Shown piece by piece: positions 23,482 to 35,598 of a stretch of 64,000 bases of DNA; position 1 is the stretch's first letter, and each line of letters starts with the position of its first letter. A program made the position numbers and the translations under genes. The DNA lies in assembly GCF_963678635.1 (NCBI RefSeq), contig NC_087067.1, forward strand, positions 41,938,696 through 42,002,695. Reading direction: 5' to 3'. The notes under the pieces are model-generated. The model saw only the letters and a program-made list of their open reading frames with translations. It did not search any database and was not told the origin of the DNA. The stretch comes from Symsagittifera roscoffensis (Eukaryota > Xenacoelomorpha > Acoela > Convolutidae).

Positions 23482-23810
23482 ATGAGCAAGGGGCAGCCGT
23501 GGTTATGCCAAAAGGAGAGATCATCTGTTCAAATCTTCACTCAGGAAATCGCTGCTGATTTCCGACACCCCATCCAGGTTCTGGACGTTCGGAAAATCAA
23601 TATCCTCTCTACCAAGAGCAACGTTTACCAATTCGTGCCCCCGAAAAATAAATACGATATTTTTGTAGTTTTGTTGATCTGGAAACGATCTGTACAACGG
23701 ATACAATCCTTCTGCAGCTATGCCACAGGAAGTTTTCGACCGTTTTGCAAACTTTGCTATTCATATCTCATCAAAAAAAGTTGCTGTTGACTTTTTCTGC
23801 TACAAGAAAA
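23482..23810 (+). pseudogene. SGNH esterase-like fragment, second copy
   Basis: The frame contains INILSTKSNVYQFVPPKNKY, then a shift, then a NDLYNGYNPSAAMPQEVFDR-type continuation in another frame. It aligns with the ORF at 26947-27515 along the same blocks (INILS, NVYQFVPP, NDLY-GY, QEVF-R). It lacks the N-terminal Ser block and the C-terminal His block. SGNH-type domains are known in ORF1 of CR1-like LINEs, so this is probably a relic of such an element. Confidence 0.6.
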
Positions 23811-24149
23811 ATATACATTTGTAGAGTCTTATTCTGTCAGACTGTTAATCTCATTTTCACAATATTTCATCACACAAAAAGGCAGAAGCTTATGAACTAG
23901 TGCAATCAAGTGTAGTAAAAAAAATCGCCAGAGCTTCGCTTCTCTCCGGAAACTTGTCTCATTTGTTTTCTCTTTCGAAAAAATCCTTTGAACTTTACCC
24001 GAATCGAAGGGAGTTAGATTTTCGAAAACCGTGTCGAAGAGATCACAGATTAAAACTCTTTTCTGTCGCTCTGAAAAAAAATCTTCGAAAATATCTTCAA
24101 ACTAGCTTCCAAAATATCTTTTTGTCGGCCTGAAAAAAAATCTTCAAAC

Positions 24150-25070
24150 AGACATTCATTGAGCTTTGCAAAACAATTGCCAAGCTATCCTAGACAATAG
24201 CATGTAAAGTTCTACCCATAAAAACCTAACGGCGTACAACTCGTGTCGTCTGATACCTCTGCACAAAAATCCAGTGGTAAGGCCTATTGGTTTAGGCGAG
24301 GTTCTGTGACAAATAATAGGCAAAACAATCACCCATTGTATAAAATCAGACCTCAGAATACCTCGGAAAAAAATTTCCATTTCTATTCAGGCTAGAATTG
24401 TGGAATCGAAATTGCTATCCACAGCTTGAGGATTGAGTTTGAGAATGCCGAAACGGACAGCATACTACTTATTGCTGCAGAAAAAGCCTTCAACTCGCTC
24501 AATGGAAAACTTGCCCTTTTGAAAAATGTAGAACTCCTTTGTCCGGCACTACATCCTGAGCTGGTCAACTCATTCAACATCCCTTAAACTTATATGTCAA
24601 CAACACGGTTTAGACATCTGCCGAACGCACAACGCAAGGTGATACCCTCGCAATGGCCATGAACGGAAAAAGGATAATCCCCTTAATCGAGCTCCTGCAA
24701 GAACCAAATTTTACCCAAAATGGTATGCAGATGATAGAAGCGCTGCAGGTGATCCTAAGAGTCCCCGTGCAATACTTGACAACCTGGATATGCACGCAAA
24801 GTCTTTCGGCTACAATGCAAAACCTTTCAAGTGTCAACTCATTATAAAAGAAAACCATCGGGAACGCTCTATCAAGGTCTTCGAAAGCCAATACTTCAAT
24901 CGTTGGATGGCGAAAGCTTTCACAACAAAAGAGCGATCACTGAAAATGACACTCGACGATTCAGCCGAACCTTTTTCAATGTAAAAATTTTCAACCCCCA
25001 TGCTAAATTCTCTAAAACTATATCTGACGCCTACAAATATCATCTATATTATAAACTGTAAAATGACACG
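24150..25070 (+). pseudogene. Relic of a PHD/RT-type retroelement
   Basis: Broken frames read NSCRLIPLHKNPVVRPIGLG (24238-24300), KKPSTRSMENLPF (an ENAFNSLNGK equivalent, about 24480), a WYADD catalytic motif (about 24720), FGYNAKPFKCQLIIKE and finally VKIFNPHAKFSKTISDAYKY (about 24985-25050). The same blocks occur in the same order on the minus strand at 61171-62967, so both belong to one family. Many stops and a shortened 5' part make it inactive. Confidence 0.75.
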
Positions 25071-25074
25071 AGAG

Positions 25075-26620
25075 ATATCTGCGAGATTAACCAGCTCGAT
25101 TTGAAATTAAAGCCTCTGCCTAAACTTCTTTCTATGTCCTTTGAGCCTTCAAGAGGAATACCGCCCTGCGAACTGAACGACATCCGATATATCTCTCGGG
25201 CATAGAACTTTCCTCGTCATCTGGAAAACGACTAAATAACAAACTCAGTAATACTTAGAGCAACCATCAGAGACCTCATAGTGATATATTGGTCTACGAC
25301 ACATGGGCTTCAAAACTAGATTAGAAAGCGACTTCAAGAGAGAGTCATCTGTTTCCTGCTGATTGCCCTGAGCACCCTGATTGCCCTGAATACTGAGAAG
25401 CACATATACTTACCAGGCATAGGAGCTGCGTTGTCCTTACCTATGACATGAGGTAACTATGTAATGCTTGAAGAAGTTTTGAAGATTAAAAAACAGCGTA
25501 AATTCACTTATTTGAGCCTACGATAAGTTTGTCATAATTGAGTTCTAATTGAGTTTTCAGATTAAGTTCTTCAGATTTAAGGTCCTTTTAAATAGCCATG
25601 AAAACAGCCCCTAAATTGTAACCAGCAATGATTACCAGCAATGATAACCAGAATAAAGGTTCATTTAACTTTATGGCCCATATAGGAAACTCAAAGAATT
25701 AAAATTAAAGCAAAAAAGGGTTTAGATCTGCAGTTTACAAACCAAGTACAATGGCAAACCAATTACATTGGTTAAGTTCGTCATATTCGTTTTCTTTGAA
25801 CTTCGGAAGTGATAAATCAAGATCTGGTTTCACTGTCCTCAGTATATGGACTGTTTTTTATTATTAGTCTTATTAATATAATTATTATGATTATGATTAT
25901 TATCATGATTATTATGATTAATATTATCATGATTTTTAGCGTTTAAGTGTGCACAAAAAACATGATAATTTAAGTAAGAGGAAACGACTAATTAAATAAA
26001 TAAGTTTTCAAGTTCTTCCTGAAATGGAATTCAAAGAAAAGTTTTTCAGAACAGCAGGAACGTTTTTCCAGAGTTTCGGCCTAGCTATTCTCAGCGATCT
26101 TTCGTCATACTTCGACAGTGGTATGGCGATTCATAAGCCTGTACAATGGTAACTAAGCAAAATTGACAGGATTGCAGGAACAAACAGATCAAGTATGTAA
26201 AAGGGAACGAAGCCCTGATGATAGACAACCTTATGCATTAGAATCAAGAATTTCAAAAAACATTTGTCCGCGTTCTAACAAAAAAAGTTGGTCGGCCTTC
26301 GCTCATATTTAAAGATACTTTGAGCGAAGGTGTTTTGATACCTAGTTAACAATTTGCATCCAGATGAAGGTTGCACATGGTCTCTCTATTTACGGTCTAA
26401 ACTATCATGAAGTAGCCGGTAAAATCAGATTAAATCATTTATCTCCAGCTGATAACAAGTCGGAAGAAAAATAAGATAAAATAAGGCAGCTTTGTAATCG
26501 CTTTACCGATAAATCCAATTAAAACATCTTGGACGTATCGAGTCCGATTGATGATCAAATAGCCGACATCAACGGTAAAACACAGATACCACAACAGATG
26601 GGTTTCCTGGGTGTCAAAAT
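25075..26620. other. Gene-less stretch with an ATT/ATG microsatellite
   Basis: No credible ORF is present. At about 25858-25937 there is an imperfect (ATT)n/(ATG)n microsatellite with several ATTATTATGATT units. The rest is AT-rich with no evident structure. Confidence 0.4.
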
Positions 26621-26624
26621 AAGG

Positions 26625-26750
26625 ACCTTTCCGGATTGGTGAAAGAGGGACCCTTCGGGATTGATAAATTCAGGACAATACGGGGTTGGGGATATGGACC
26701 CTTTCGGATTTGCGAAGTGGGGACCCCTCTTTTGGTGACACCTAACAGTG
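26625..26750. repeat. GGACCCTTTCGGATT minisatellite, locus 1
   Basis: Three to four imperfect units of roughly 30-35 bp contain GGACCCTT(T/C)CGG(A/G)TT, flanked by GGTGTCAAAATAAGG and GGTGACACC. The reverse complement of the same repeat family lies at 59850-60045. Confidence 0.7.
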
Positions 26751-26946
26751 CAAAAAAACTAATATAGAAAATGCAATTAGGAACAGTGCCGAAAAACTAG
26801 TGCCAAAAAATGATGTAGAACACCAATGTAGAAGCAAGATTTTGAGGAACAGTTGAGAAAAAACAATGGCTAGAACTGATAAACGCAACCAATAGCGAAC
26901 AAGGAAGACCTAACCAGATTGAGAAAACGAATTTTTATTAAATAGT

Positions 26947-27515
26947 GTGTTTCATGTGAAATGTCTAAAATCTTGTGTGGAAGGCCTCCAATGGGGGGAT
27001 TTTAGAGACAAGATTTCAATGAGATATCACCTGTTTAAAACATCCCCAAAGAAAGCTCTCCTGATTGCAGAATCCCAAGCCAGGTACCTGACATTTGGTA
27101 ATATCAATATCCTATCGCTACCCCGAGCAACTGTAAACAACGTATATCAATTTGTCCCTCCACAAGGTAAACACGAAATCATTGTTTTATTTGTCGGCGG
27201 AAACGACTTATACAGTGGATACCATCCCTCTGTGGCTACTCCATAGGAAGTATTTCAGCGAATCGAAAGCCTTGCAAACACGTTGATAACTGTTTCAAAA
27301 AAATTGTACTTAATCGGTATACCCCCACGCTTATTTCCGATCGTGACTGTGTGCACCTCAGCGAGAAGGGAATAAGTCAAATTCGAGTGATACTAAAAAC
27401 GAAAGTTTTTTACGAACATTACTCGATCGAACTCGAACAGCAAGGACACCCAAACGTGTACGAGTGCTCCTCAGCTTTTGATTGCAAGTGCGGATCATTC
27501 CTCGGCAGTCGATAA
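26947..27515 (+). pseudogene. SGNH-hydrolase-like ORF of the CR1-like element
   Basis: The frame carries KKALLIAESQARYL (Ser block; the usual G-D-S is A-E-S), INILSLPRATVNNVYQFVPP, IIVLFVGGNDLYSGYHPS (the GxND block) and, after an in-frame TAG at about 27244 and a shift, DRDCVHLSEKGISQI (the D-x-x-H block). All four SGNH blocks are in order, so the catalytic Ser and His are present but the oxyanion Asp/Gly neighbourhood is altered. In CR1-like elements such domains sit in ORF1; their role is not settled. A second partial copy lies at 23482-23810. Confidence 0.65.
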
Positions 27516-27802
27516 AATAAGCACATACTCCCCTTGTAGTAAATCAGAATTCAAAGGGCTCCTTTCGAGGAATCAACTGCTTTTTCTTTTTGTTGCAGTT
27601 TAAAAGTAAAAAATATTAAACCAAAGGGCTTCTAGCGAGGAGCCACATGGTTGAGTGTATTCTATCATTCCCCAAGTTAAGTCACTACAAATAAGTTGAA
27701 GTAACAATCTGATTAAACCAAATTCTGTAAAGCAAAATCAGAATGGCGAATCGAGGAAACAAAAGTTACACTTGTCAAGAATAAATCAAGAACGAAAAAT
27801 TT

Positions 27803-28650
27803 GTGTGTTTTTTTTGTCAAAAAGTTTTACACATGACATGGGAATGCACTGATTTTGATCAAAATAGCCTTGACGTTTTCATCAAGTGTAAAGCAAACAT
27901 CCTCAATATTTGCAACCAATGTGTAAACAAAAAAGAGCAAGACCCAAAAACTGACCAAAAAAACAATTTGACCAAAATCGATACCCAACTAGTTGAAATC
28001 AAAGACCAAATGAAGACACTAACAGAGAACATTACCAAATTAAATGCCCTGATTGAAACTGTGAAACTAGAACTCAATGAGGTGAAAAACACGAAGCCGC
28101 AGAACTTCGCCGCATCACTCGGTGCGGTGAAAATGGGCAAAAAGATCGATACGCCACCACCAGTTCGATCTTCAAGCAACCTTGGAGTTCGCATAAGAGG
28201 TGTACCCAAAAACACCACGGGGACTCCCGACGAGCGATTCCAAGCTGACATCAAAGCAGTTGAAAAAATAGTTGTTTTCCTCAATATTGAGGACAAAAAA
28301 CTGAGCTAAATCCAGTGCATAGGCAGAAACGATCCAGACCGAACAAACCCTCGCACGCTTATTGTAAACATGGAAAACATGCTGAGCAAAGAACTCGTGA
28401 TGATATCTGCCTTCCGGCTGAAAGATTATTACCACGCTGTGTTCAGTAGTCGAGAACTGTCAACATCAGACACCAAACTTGAAAACGATTGCCTACGCAA
28501 AAAGTGATTCTTAATCGAAGATAAACAGATAGAACGAAAAAATATCAGAATCCGTAACTTGAAACTGGAAACCAAATACGATGACAAATGGGTCGAGTAT
28601 AGTGAAAACAAAACAAGGACACAGCTACAGAAAGCGAGTCCGAATGACTA
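27803..28650 (+). pseudogene. LINE ORF1: PHD-like finger, coiled coil, RRM-like
   Basis: A single frame, interrupted by in-frame stops at 28307-28309 and about 28505. Residues 1-45 (CFFC...WEC...KCK...CNQC) form a PHD-like zinc finger. Residues 55-105 are a charged heptad-type coiled coil. From about 125 on, VRIRGVPKNTTGTPDERF, IQCIGR, TLIVN and VFSSREL follow the RRM-like part of LINE ORF1 proteins. It would form the RNA-binding particle with the element transcript. Confidence 0.65.
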
Positions 28651-31110
28651 AATCAAATCAATCTTCTATCCTTCAATGTGAGAAGCATTCTGAATCTCCA
28701 AAGACGAATGGTCTTCTCTAACTTTATATCTAAAACCAACTATGACCTAATTTGTCTATCAGAAACATGGCTCACCTCCGAAATTCTTAACAGCGCTCTC
28801 TTTCTTCCGGCCTACACAATATACCGGAAAGATCGTGTATGTGAAAACTTCCGATCAAAACACGGAGGAGTCCTCATAGCGATAAAAAAATCAAATCCCT
28901 CATGAAGAAGTAGTTCCTCGCAACTGTAAAAAAAAAGGTTCTAATTATTAAGACTTTTAACAACCCCGAAGCCCACACTAGTGCGTGCAAAATACAACCC
29001 ACAAGCCTTTCCAAGACTTTGTGCAGTTTTTTAATAGCCTCGAAAGTCATACCAGTGAAATAAGTTACGATCAAATCATCATAGCTGGAGATATCAACTT
29101 TTCGAAAACAAATTGGAGCGACAAGAGCTCAAATGACGAATACGAAAACGGTATATTAGAAATTCTAATTGAACATCATTTTTCCAATATATCAGAATCT
29201 CAGTTAGATGTCATCCTGGCGAACAACCCCGACACAATTACAGACTGCAAAAAGGACCTAGACGTCCTAAGCAATTTTAGTATCAATAACAAACCTTGCT
29301 CTGACCACAAGCCAATAAACACAAGCTTTTTGCTAGTAAAAATTCTATCGTAATTCCATCCATAACAAAATATGCCTTTAAGAAAGCAAATTTTGATGAA
29401 ATTAACAATGTTATCGTTAATTTTCCTTTTGACCCCTACTGTTATTGCAATGTTGACTTTCTAGTCAAACAATTGTATAACTGGATAGAAGACATAATAA
29501 ACAACAACATACCCAAAGTCACGAAACATCAATCGTCACTTCCAACCTGGATCTCAAAACAATCTTCTTTTCTAATAAAGAAAATAGGAACGAAAAAGCG
29601 TCAATGGCCAAACCCAAACATACAAAGATCTATAGAAATCAAACGATTGGAAAAACAGTTAAGCTCCTTAATCGATTCTGATCTATGTTGTTTTGAGGCT
29701 GATGTAATCCAAACACGACGTTTTAGCAACATAGAGAAATATCTGTCGTCAATAAGAAAAAATCCATCAATACCCCCAATAATAAAGCTCAAGGAAACAA
29801 TTGCGGAGTCAAGCGAAGACAGAGCTTATCTTTTTAACTCATTTTTTCAAAGCGTTTTCACAAAAAAAACAATCTATAACGCCAGATCATACCAAAAGAG
29901 TAGTTAACGATATAAAAATTACGGAAAAGAAAATCGAAACCGTGCTTGAAAGTTTACAGCTGAACAAGTCAACAGGACCCGATAATATTGGTAATATCGT
30001 TCTCAAAAATTGTTATAAATCCCTGCCGAAATCACTCCCTCTGCTTTATAAAACAGTAATGAAAAAAGTGTATATCCAAGTTACTGGAAGATAAGCCAGG
30101 TGTCGCCTGTATTCAAGGAAGGGAACAAAGCAGATGTTAACTGTTATCGTCCGATAAGCCTATTGTGTTGTATTTCAAAAGTGTTCAAAAAAATTCTGTT
30201 TGATCAATTGTATGAACATAGTCGCCACAAACTGCATGAAAACCAATTTGGTTTTCGCAGAAAAAGGTCAGCTGTAGTCCAACTATTGCTCTTTTTAAAA
30301 AGTTCGACGACAAAAACATAAAAGAATTGGCAGTCATTTATCTAGACTTTGCAAAAGCATTTGACAAAGTTGCGCATCATTTGTTTATCGATAAACTTAA
30401 AATATTTGGAGTGAGCGGAAAACTACTTAATATCATAATTTCATATCACGATAAACGCAAACAATTCGTTAAAAAAGAAAACGTCTCGTCTAATCTTATA
30501 CAAGTCAGCAGTGGTGTACCCCAAGGCTCTATCCTAGGTCCGTTACTCTTCTTAATATTCATCAATGATCTACCCAACACAAGCCCTCACCTTGAAAGTT
30601 ATGGTTTCGCTGATGATTTTAAACTAATTGCTCTGAATGAAATCGACCTAAGGAATGGCGCTCGGGGACTTGAAAACTGGAGTTAAGAAAACTTAATGAC
30701 GACAAATACGAGTAAATGTAAATTACTAAATTTAAGAGGAAATCTATCCACCAAACTGAACGACACCGAACTGCATCCCACGAATGTTCAAAAGGATTTG
30801 GGCCTCTTAATAACCCCAAATCTTACATGGAACGAAAACTGTAAAATGCATGCCCAAAAGGCATCAAGAGCCTTTTTCCAATTAAAACGAAACATATCCG
30901 CTACGTGCTCATGGGTTAACAAACTCCACTTGTATACTGGCTACATCGTCCCGATTATAACTTACTCTTCACAAGCTTGGTCACCAAGTAGAGCCAACTT
31001 AGTAAGTTTCGAACGAGTACAAGTAATGGCCACAAAGTGGATTCTTAATTGCAATCTTGACTACAAAGGAAGACTAGTCAAACTTAAACTACTGCCATTA
31101 TGCCTCTAAG
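28650..31110 (+). pseudogene. LINE ORF2: endonuclease and reverse transcriptase
   Basis: The reading starts NLLSFNVRSILNLQ and shows endonuclease blocks SETWL, RKDR, KHGGVLIAI, IAGDINF and CSDHKPI. The RT follows with NCYRPISLLC, HENQFGFRRKRSA, YLDFAKAFDKVAHH, SSGVPQGSILGPLLF and the catalytic FADD. The thumb and C-terminus continue at 30696-31109 (LHLYTGYIVPIITYSSQAWS). Breaks at about 28903, 29352, 29905, 30093, 30320 and 30684 disable it. The endonuclease SDH end and the FADD motif place it in the CR1/jockey group. Confidence 0.8.
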
Positions 31111-31559
31111 TTGAAATGCACGAACTTCTCAGGTATTTATCCGTAGTAAATTCCAAATATGGCATATCAATTGCTGTTGAATCTTCTAAGGAAGAAAAAC
31201 TCGCCAACACAGCAGAGGAGAACATGCAGTCAACAAAAACATACTGAACAAATCAGACGAAAATTTTTTTCACAGAACGAAACTCTTACACAACATCGTC
31301 ATCAAACACTACGAAGAATATGGGAACCAACTTGACAAAAAATCAATAAGTAAACTTTATTGGGACTACTTTGTCAGAAAATTCAATTATCTAAACAGAT
31401 GCACTTGGAGAATTATCTGCAAATGCATTCACTGTAACAACTGGAAAAGTTGTTTCAGCTATTTTTTCCTTTCGCAGTTTTCATTCTCAAGTTTTGGTTA
31501 TGGAGTTTGATTGCTTTGATGGCTAAACTCAAACTTAACTTGATGAAAACATGTAAATG

Positions 31560-32600
31560 ACGGGACTCATAAACCCTTACTACTACTATTACTACTACTA
31601 CTACCTGCACAGAATAAAACGGAGAAGAAAGTGAATCGAAGGGACTGACCTGATATGAGGTTTCGGGTATAATATATGCTTAGATAAAGCTGCTCTTTTG
31701 TTCCCTTGGCTCTACAAATGAAAAATGTCTTCGATAATAGTTTTATCATCAAAAGTGCCGAGTACACAGTCAGCGTTCGCAAGCTGTATTGCGAGGGATA
31801 TTTTCTGCAAAAGAAAACTATCTGCTCTGATTTCGTCGGTACAAGCTCTCACAACGCTTATTCAGAAAAATCTCAGTGCTAGGGCGCGCAACAGCTTGAT
31901 TTACAGAAGCTACTGTTTGAAAATGAACTCCATCATTAATTATATCTCTATATTTGTCAGATTTTTGATCTTCTGCCTCGGCCGCCACTGTTCCGAGTTT
32001 ACAAACCGAGCCTGAGGTGATTCTACAAGGAGCTAAAGAGCCAACTACCGTTAAATTCCAAAGGAGATACCTGCCAACAGCCCATGGGCCGAGCGTCAAA
32101 ATGTCTGATCACTTCTGATTTGTCGTGTGGAGGTGCCGTGGCTTCAAAACGTAATGAATGTGAAAAGAGGCGATCTTCTGCCTCGGCCGCCACTGTTCCG
32201 AGTTTACAAACCGAGCATGAGTTGATTCTACAAGGGGCTAAGGAGTCAACAACCGTTACATTCCAAAGGAGATACCTGCCAACAGCCCATGGGCCGAGCT
32301 TCAAAACGTCTGATCACTTCTGATTTGTCGTGTGGAGGTGCCGTGGCTTCAAAACGTAATGAATGTGAAAAGAGGCGAGCTTAGGCTTTGTAAAGGCATT
32401 CACGTTTGATTGCCTAGAGAAATTCCCTGCTTTTTTGAGACAAATGAGGCCATGCCATCCATGTTCAGTTACATCTTTTGCGCAAACGCATCTATATTTG
32501 TTACAATTTTTTGAACCTGAGCGGAGTCCAATTGCAATTCTAAGCTGCTGATTTGATATTTTCAATTCTAGATCTTTAAACGGTTTAAAAATCAGCCATT
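31560..32600 (-). pseudogene. C-terminal relic of a second RT family, with 205-bp tandem duplication
   Basis: On the minus strand, frames read LRIAIGLRSGSKNCNKYRCV, CAKDVTEHGWHGLICLKKAG (Cys/His block), LGPWAVGRYLLWNVTVVDSL and AAEAEDQKSDKYRDII. This order is the typical end of a reverse-transcriptase family frequent in marine invertebrates and fish (Cys-His block, GKRPDG, PW..GR.L.WD.TVVD). A 205-bp stretch is duplicated in tandem (31967-32171 and 32172-32376), so the PW...TVVDSLA block occurs twice. RT motifs of the same family type lie at about 34900-35040, suggesting a split element. Confidence 0.65.
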
Positions 32601-33640
32601 GCGATCCTAACTTCTCCTGGCAAGCATTGAATCAGAAGCTTCTACTTTCAACTTTTAAAATCAAAAATGGGCTCCATCCGTTTTTTTTGTTTTCGTTTTA
32701 AGGAGCTACTTACTTTTTGCTGAGTCAAATTAAGTTCTAATGCTACACTATATGTTCCATCCTCGTGCTCCAAACCAAACTTTCACTTAAGCAAGCTATC
32801 GCTCCTACTGCTGAGGATAAAAAAGCGGGTAAAGCCAGAAGTCGAAAGAAAGAAACACTCAAGCCCTCTTTGGTAGCCGGGAGAATTGCTTGCAATAAAG
32901 ACTATCAATCAACTTTACTTGTGTTACATTACAAAAAAATTTCGTGAAATTCGATCGTAATTTAGCAGAAAATCATTTCGCAAAAAATACGGGATTTACG
33001 CCAACAAAATAGGAGCTATTTAGTAGGAGGTAAAACCATAACATTCATCCAGCTTATCAATAATCTCCGAAGTCTTTTGCAGTTCAGCTATTTTTTCCTT
33101 TCGCAGTTTTCATTCTCAAGTTTTGGCTTTGGTGGAGCCCAAGATCGCTTGTGAATCCTAAGATTAGAGTTTTATTTTCGGACACAATTTTTGAAATGGC
33201 ACTTTGATTGTATTGTACTTCATAGCTAACTTTTTTCTGTGTTTAAACTTAAGCCACAGTTTTTTCTAATTATGGTATGTTTTTAAATTCTCGGAGCACT
33301 ATCTTGTTTTTGTCGGGTAGGTTTATTATGATTATTATCATAATGAATGAACACAACATAATTATAAAGGTGATTCCACCGCAAGACAAATTATGAATTT
33401 AAGTTGTTGTTTTCTGGCCAGCGGAAACGGCAGTTCATGATGGCGCAGTCGAAGCTGATAGTCCATAGGCACGGTGGTTCCGCCTGATATCTGTACTTGA
33501 AGTAACTCCAGTAAAAAGCTTATAGTCTATTTTTGAGTCCTTGTCTGTCGAAGAAGCGGATAAAATTTGGAGAGATACTCACGAGTCTTGCTGTTCGAAA
33601 AAAAATCAATTTGCATACAAGTTTCTGTGGTCGTTTCATC
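32600..33640. other. Mostly gene-less; contains a repeat of the LINE 3' tail
   Basis: At about 33080-33125 the 45-bp sequence CAGCTATTTTTTCCTTTCGC...CAAGTTTTGG repeats 31457-31503 from the CR1-like 3' region almost exactly. The rest has no recognised coding potential. Confidence 0.45.
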
Positions 33641-34790
33641 ACAATTTTTTGATTGGTCGAACTTCTAATATTGTATTTGTAATCTGCAGGTAAAATTTTT
33701 TTTTATTATGTCCAAGGAATGGCGTAATTTTCTGATATGATTTTTGGGAATGTGGGCAAAAAAAAACTTCAAGGAAAAGCGAGAATGGCAACAAGTTCAG
33801 AGCAATAAGCTTAGTAAAGTATCCAGCTTCAAAACTACAGATCCATATTGGATTTGTTGGCATACCAACAGCAGCTAAACGCATAAAGCCATACAGGCAT
33901 GAGCATCGACTTATACATACTAAGTTTGCTCCATGTGTTAAGACGAGGCAAGTTGTGACGCCGGAGAAAATAAAAGACAACAATAGCTTTTTGACATTCA
34001 TTAGGTATATGTAAAGAATAGGAAAGGGATCTGGTGACTGTTAATCCAAGATCAGTGATACTCTCAGCCCGAGGAGTAACATCATTGTCAATACAAAAAG
34101 TAGGCGACTCACCGCTCAGAAGATGACAATTGGCGACGTTGAGCTAAAGCATGTTGTCAGAAGTCCAATTGTAGCATCTATCAAAATACTCTTGGAATGA
34201 GTCTGTCGCGCTATCTAAAGCCGTGTAAAGCAACTTATTGCCGTCAGCACAAAGAAAGGGCTCAGAAACAAAGGACTGCTCGAGTAGCTCGTTAATAAGA
34301 TTCAAAAAGAATAACGGACCAAGAAGAGAGCCCTGAGGAACACCGCTGAAAAGTTTACGCCACTGGGAAACGCTATGACCAACGCGAACCGCTTGTTTTC
34401 TATCAGAGAGATAGGAACGAACAAGCTTCCAACCCTATGCAGCTTAAGGAGCAAATTGTTATGGTCGACCATATCAAAAGCCTTCTCGTAGTCGGTGTAA
34501 ATTACATCTACTTGCTGATTGTTTGTAATACATTTATAGACCTTAGCAGGAACATTACTAACTGAGTTACACAACCTTGCGCACGCCTGAACCCTTGCTG
34601 GCTGCTATGTAACCAGAGAGCGACACTTTCATACATTTTAAGGAAGATGCATCTCTCGAGAGCCTTACCAGAGATACACAGCAACGAGATTGGACGGTCG
34701 TTAGTCGCCTGAAGCTTGGACGACTTCTTATGAAAGGTAGAGACAACAGCACTTGTCTGGGAAAACACCAATTGCCTGGGAAAACACCGG
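33640..34790 (-). pseudogene. Jockey/CR1-like RT fragment with mutated active site
   Basis: On the minus strand: VVSTFHKKSSKLQATNDRPI and RPISLLCISGKALERCI, SSQQGFRRA, IYTDYEKAFDMVDHNNLLLK, SGVPQGSLLGPLFFLNLINE, then LCADGNKLLYTALD. The catalytic (F/Y)ADD motif reads CADG, so the second Asp is lost. The thumb region follows through about 33900 (NLPRLNTWSKLSMYKSMLMP in a shifted frame). Breaks occur at about 34575 and 34400. Confidence 0.7.
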
Positions 34791-34879
34791 TCTACATGAT
34801 CTTGTGGAACAGGCGAGATGAGGAGACATAAAAAAAAATGTGAATCAGCATAGTATCCCTATTAAGCGAATTAAAAGCA

Positions 34880-35260
34880 ATACCAAAACCTAATTTTAAA
34901 AAACGAAAACTACGTGCTGTCACCACGCTCTATCAAATTTAAAAATGAAATTGCGATGCGTCTGAGCGTGTTGCCGAAGACAATTGGTCGCAAACCTCCG
35001 TCTAATTTTATGTGGGCAATAAAGTTTGCTCCAAAGAAGAAAGTTCTAGCTGCTCGGGTAACATACCTTCACCTTTAATGTTTAGGAGCTTAGCAGGCGA
35101 TTTTAAGAAAATGAGCCCTGGATTGCCTTTTAATTTAATAACAAGGTCTTTAAAACTTGGGGAACAATCTAGTTGGGAGCGGGAAAAAAATAATTGCTTT
35201 GTAGACCTCGAACTCAGCGGAACAACAATAATTGCTTTGTACACCTCGAACTCAGTTACG
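34880..35260 (-). pseudogene. Short RT N-terminal relic (GGLRPI motif)
   Basis: On the minus strand the reading IKLDGGLRPIVFGNTLRRIA matches the DGG(V/L)RPIAVGNTLRR segment of the RT family whose C-terminus lies at 31560-32600. It is in the right orientation but is separated from it by the jockey-like fragment, so a single element may have been split by that insertion. No further motif is certain. Confidence 0.4.
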
Positions 35261-35598
35261 AAAAAGCTATCGTCGTACTTCGTGTTGATGCTTTTATATC
35301 AGCTCTTTTTGGGTACTTAAATACCAACTTTTATACTTAGGAGTAGCAAAAGCTGCAATCATGTTATCTGAAGCGACCAGCCTTATTCGTCTATTCATAT
35401 CTCCCTCATCGAGCTTGTTGCTGATTAGCTTTATCATCTGCTCGGGACGTGTCAGGGGCAAGCTTGACCCTTGAGGAAGGGGTTAAGGCAGCGAAACAGT
35501 ATTAATTGGTCCTTATTTTTTTGTTTATTTTCGAGCTCAAAATTTCGCTTGCTTACGATCACTTCCTATGAGTTGTTCAAGAAAAAACAATTGAAACG
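35260..35598. other. Left flank of the LTR element
   Basis: AT-rich sequence with no recognised coding potential. The last four bases (35595-35598, AACG) match the four bases after the right LTR and may be the target site duplication. Confidence 0.5.

Larger units (their letters stand above)
26840..31605 (+). mobile_element. CR1-like non-LTR retrotransposon, nearly full length, broken
   Basis: In order: an SGNH esterase-like ORF (26947-27515), ORF1 with a PHD-like finger, coiled coil and RRM-like part (27803-28650), an apurinic-type endonuclease and RT (28650-31110), a C-terminal cysteine/His region (to about 31450), and a TTACTACTACTATTACTACT simple repeat as 3' end (about 31577-31605). The esterase and PHD combination is known from CR1-like elements. 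Stops and frameshifts in every ORF make it inactive. Confidence 0.8.
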
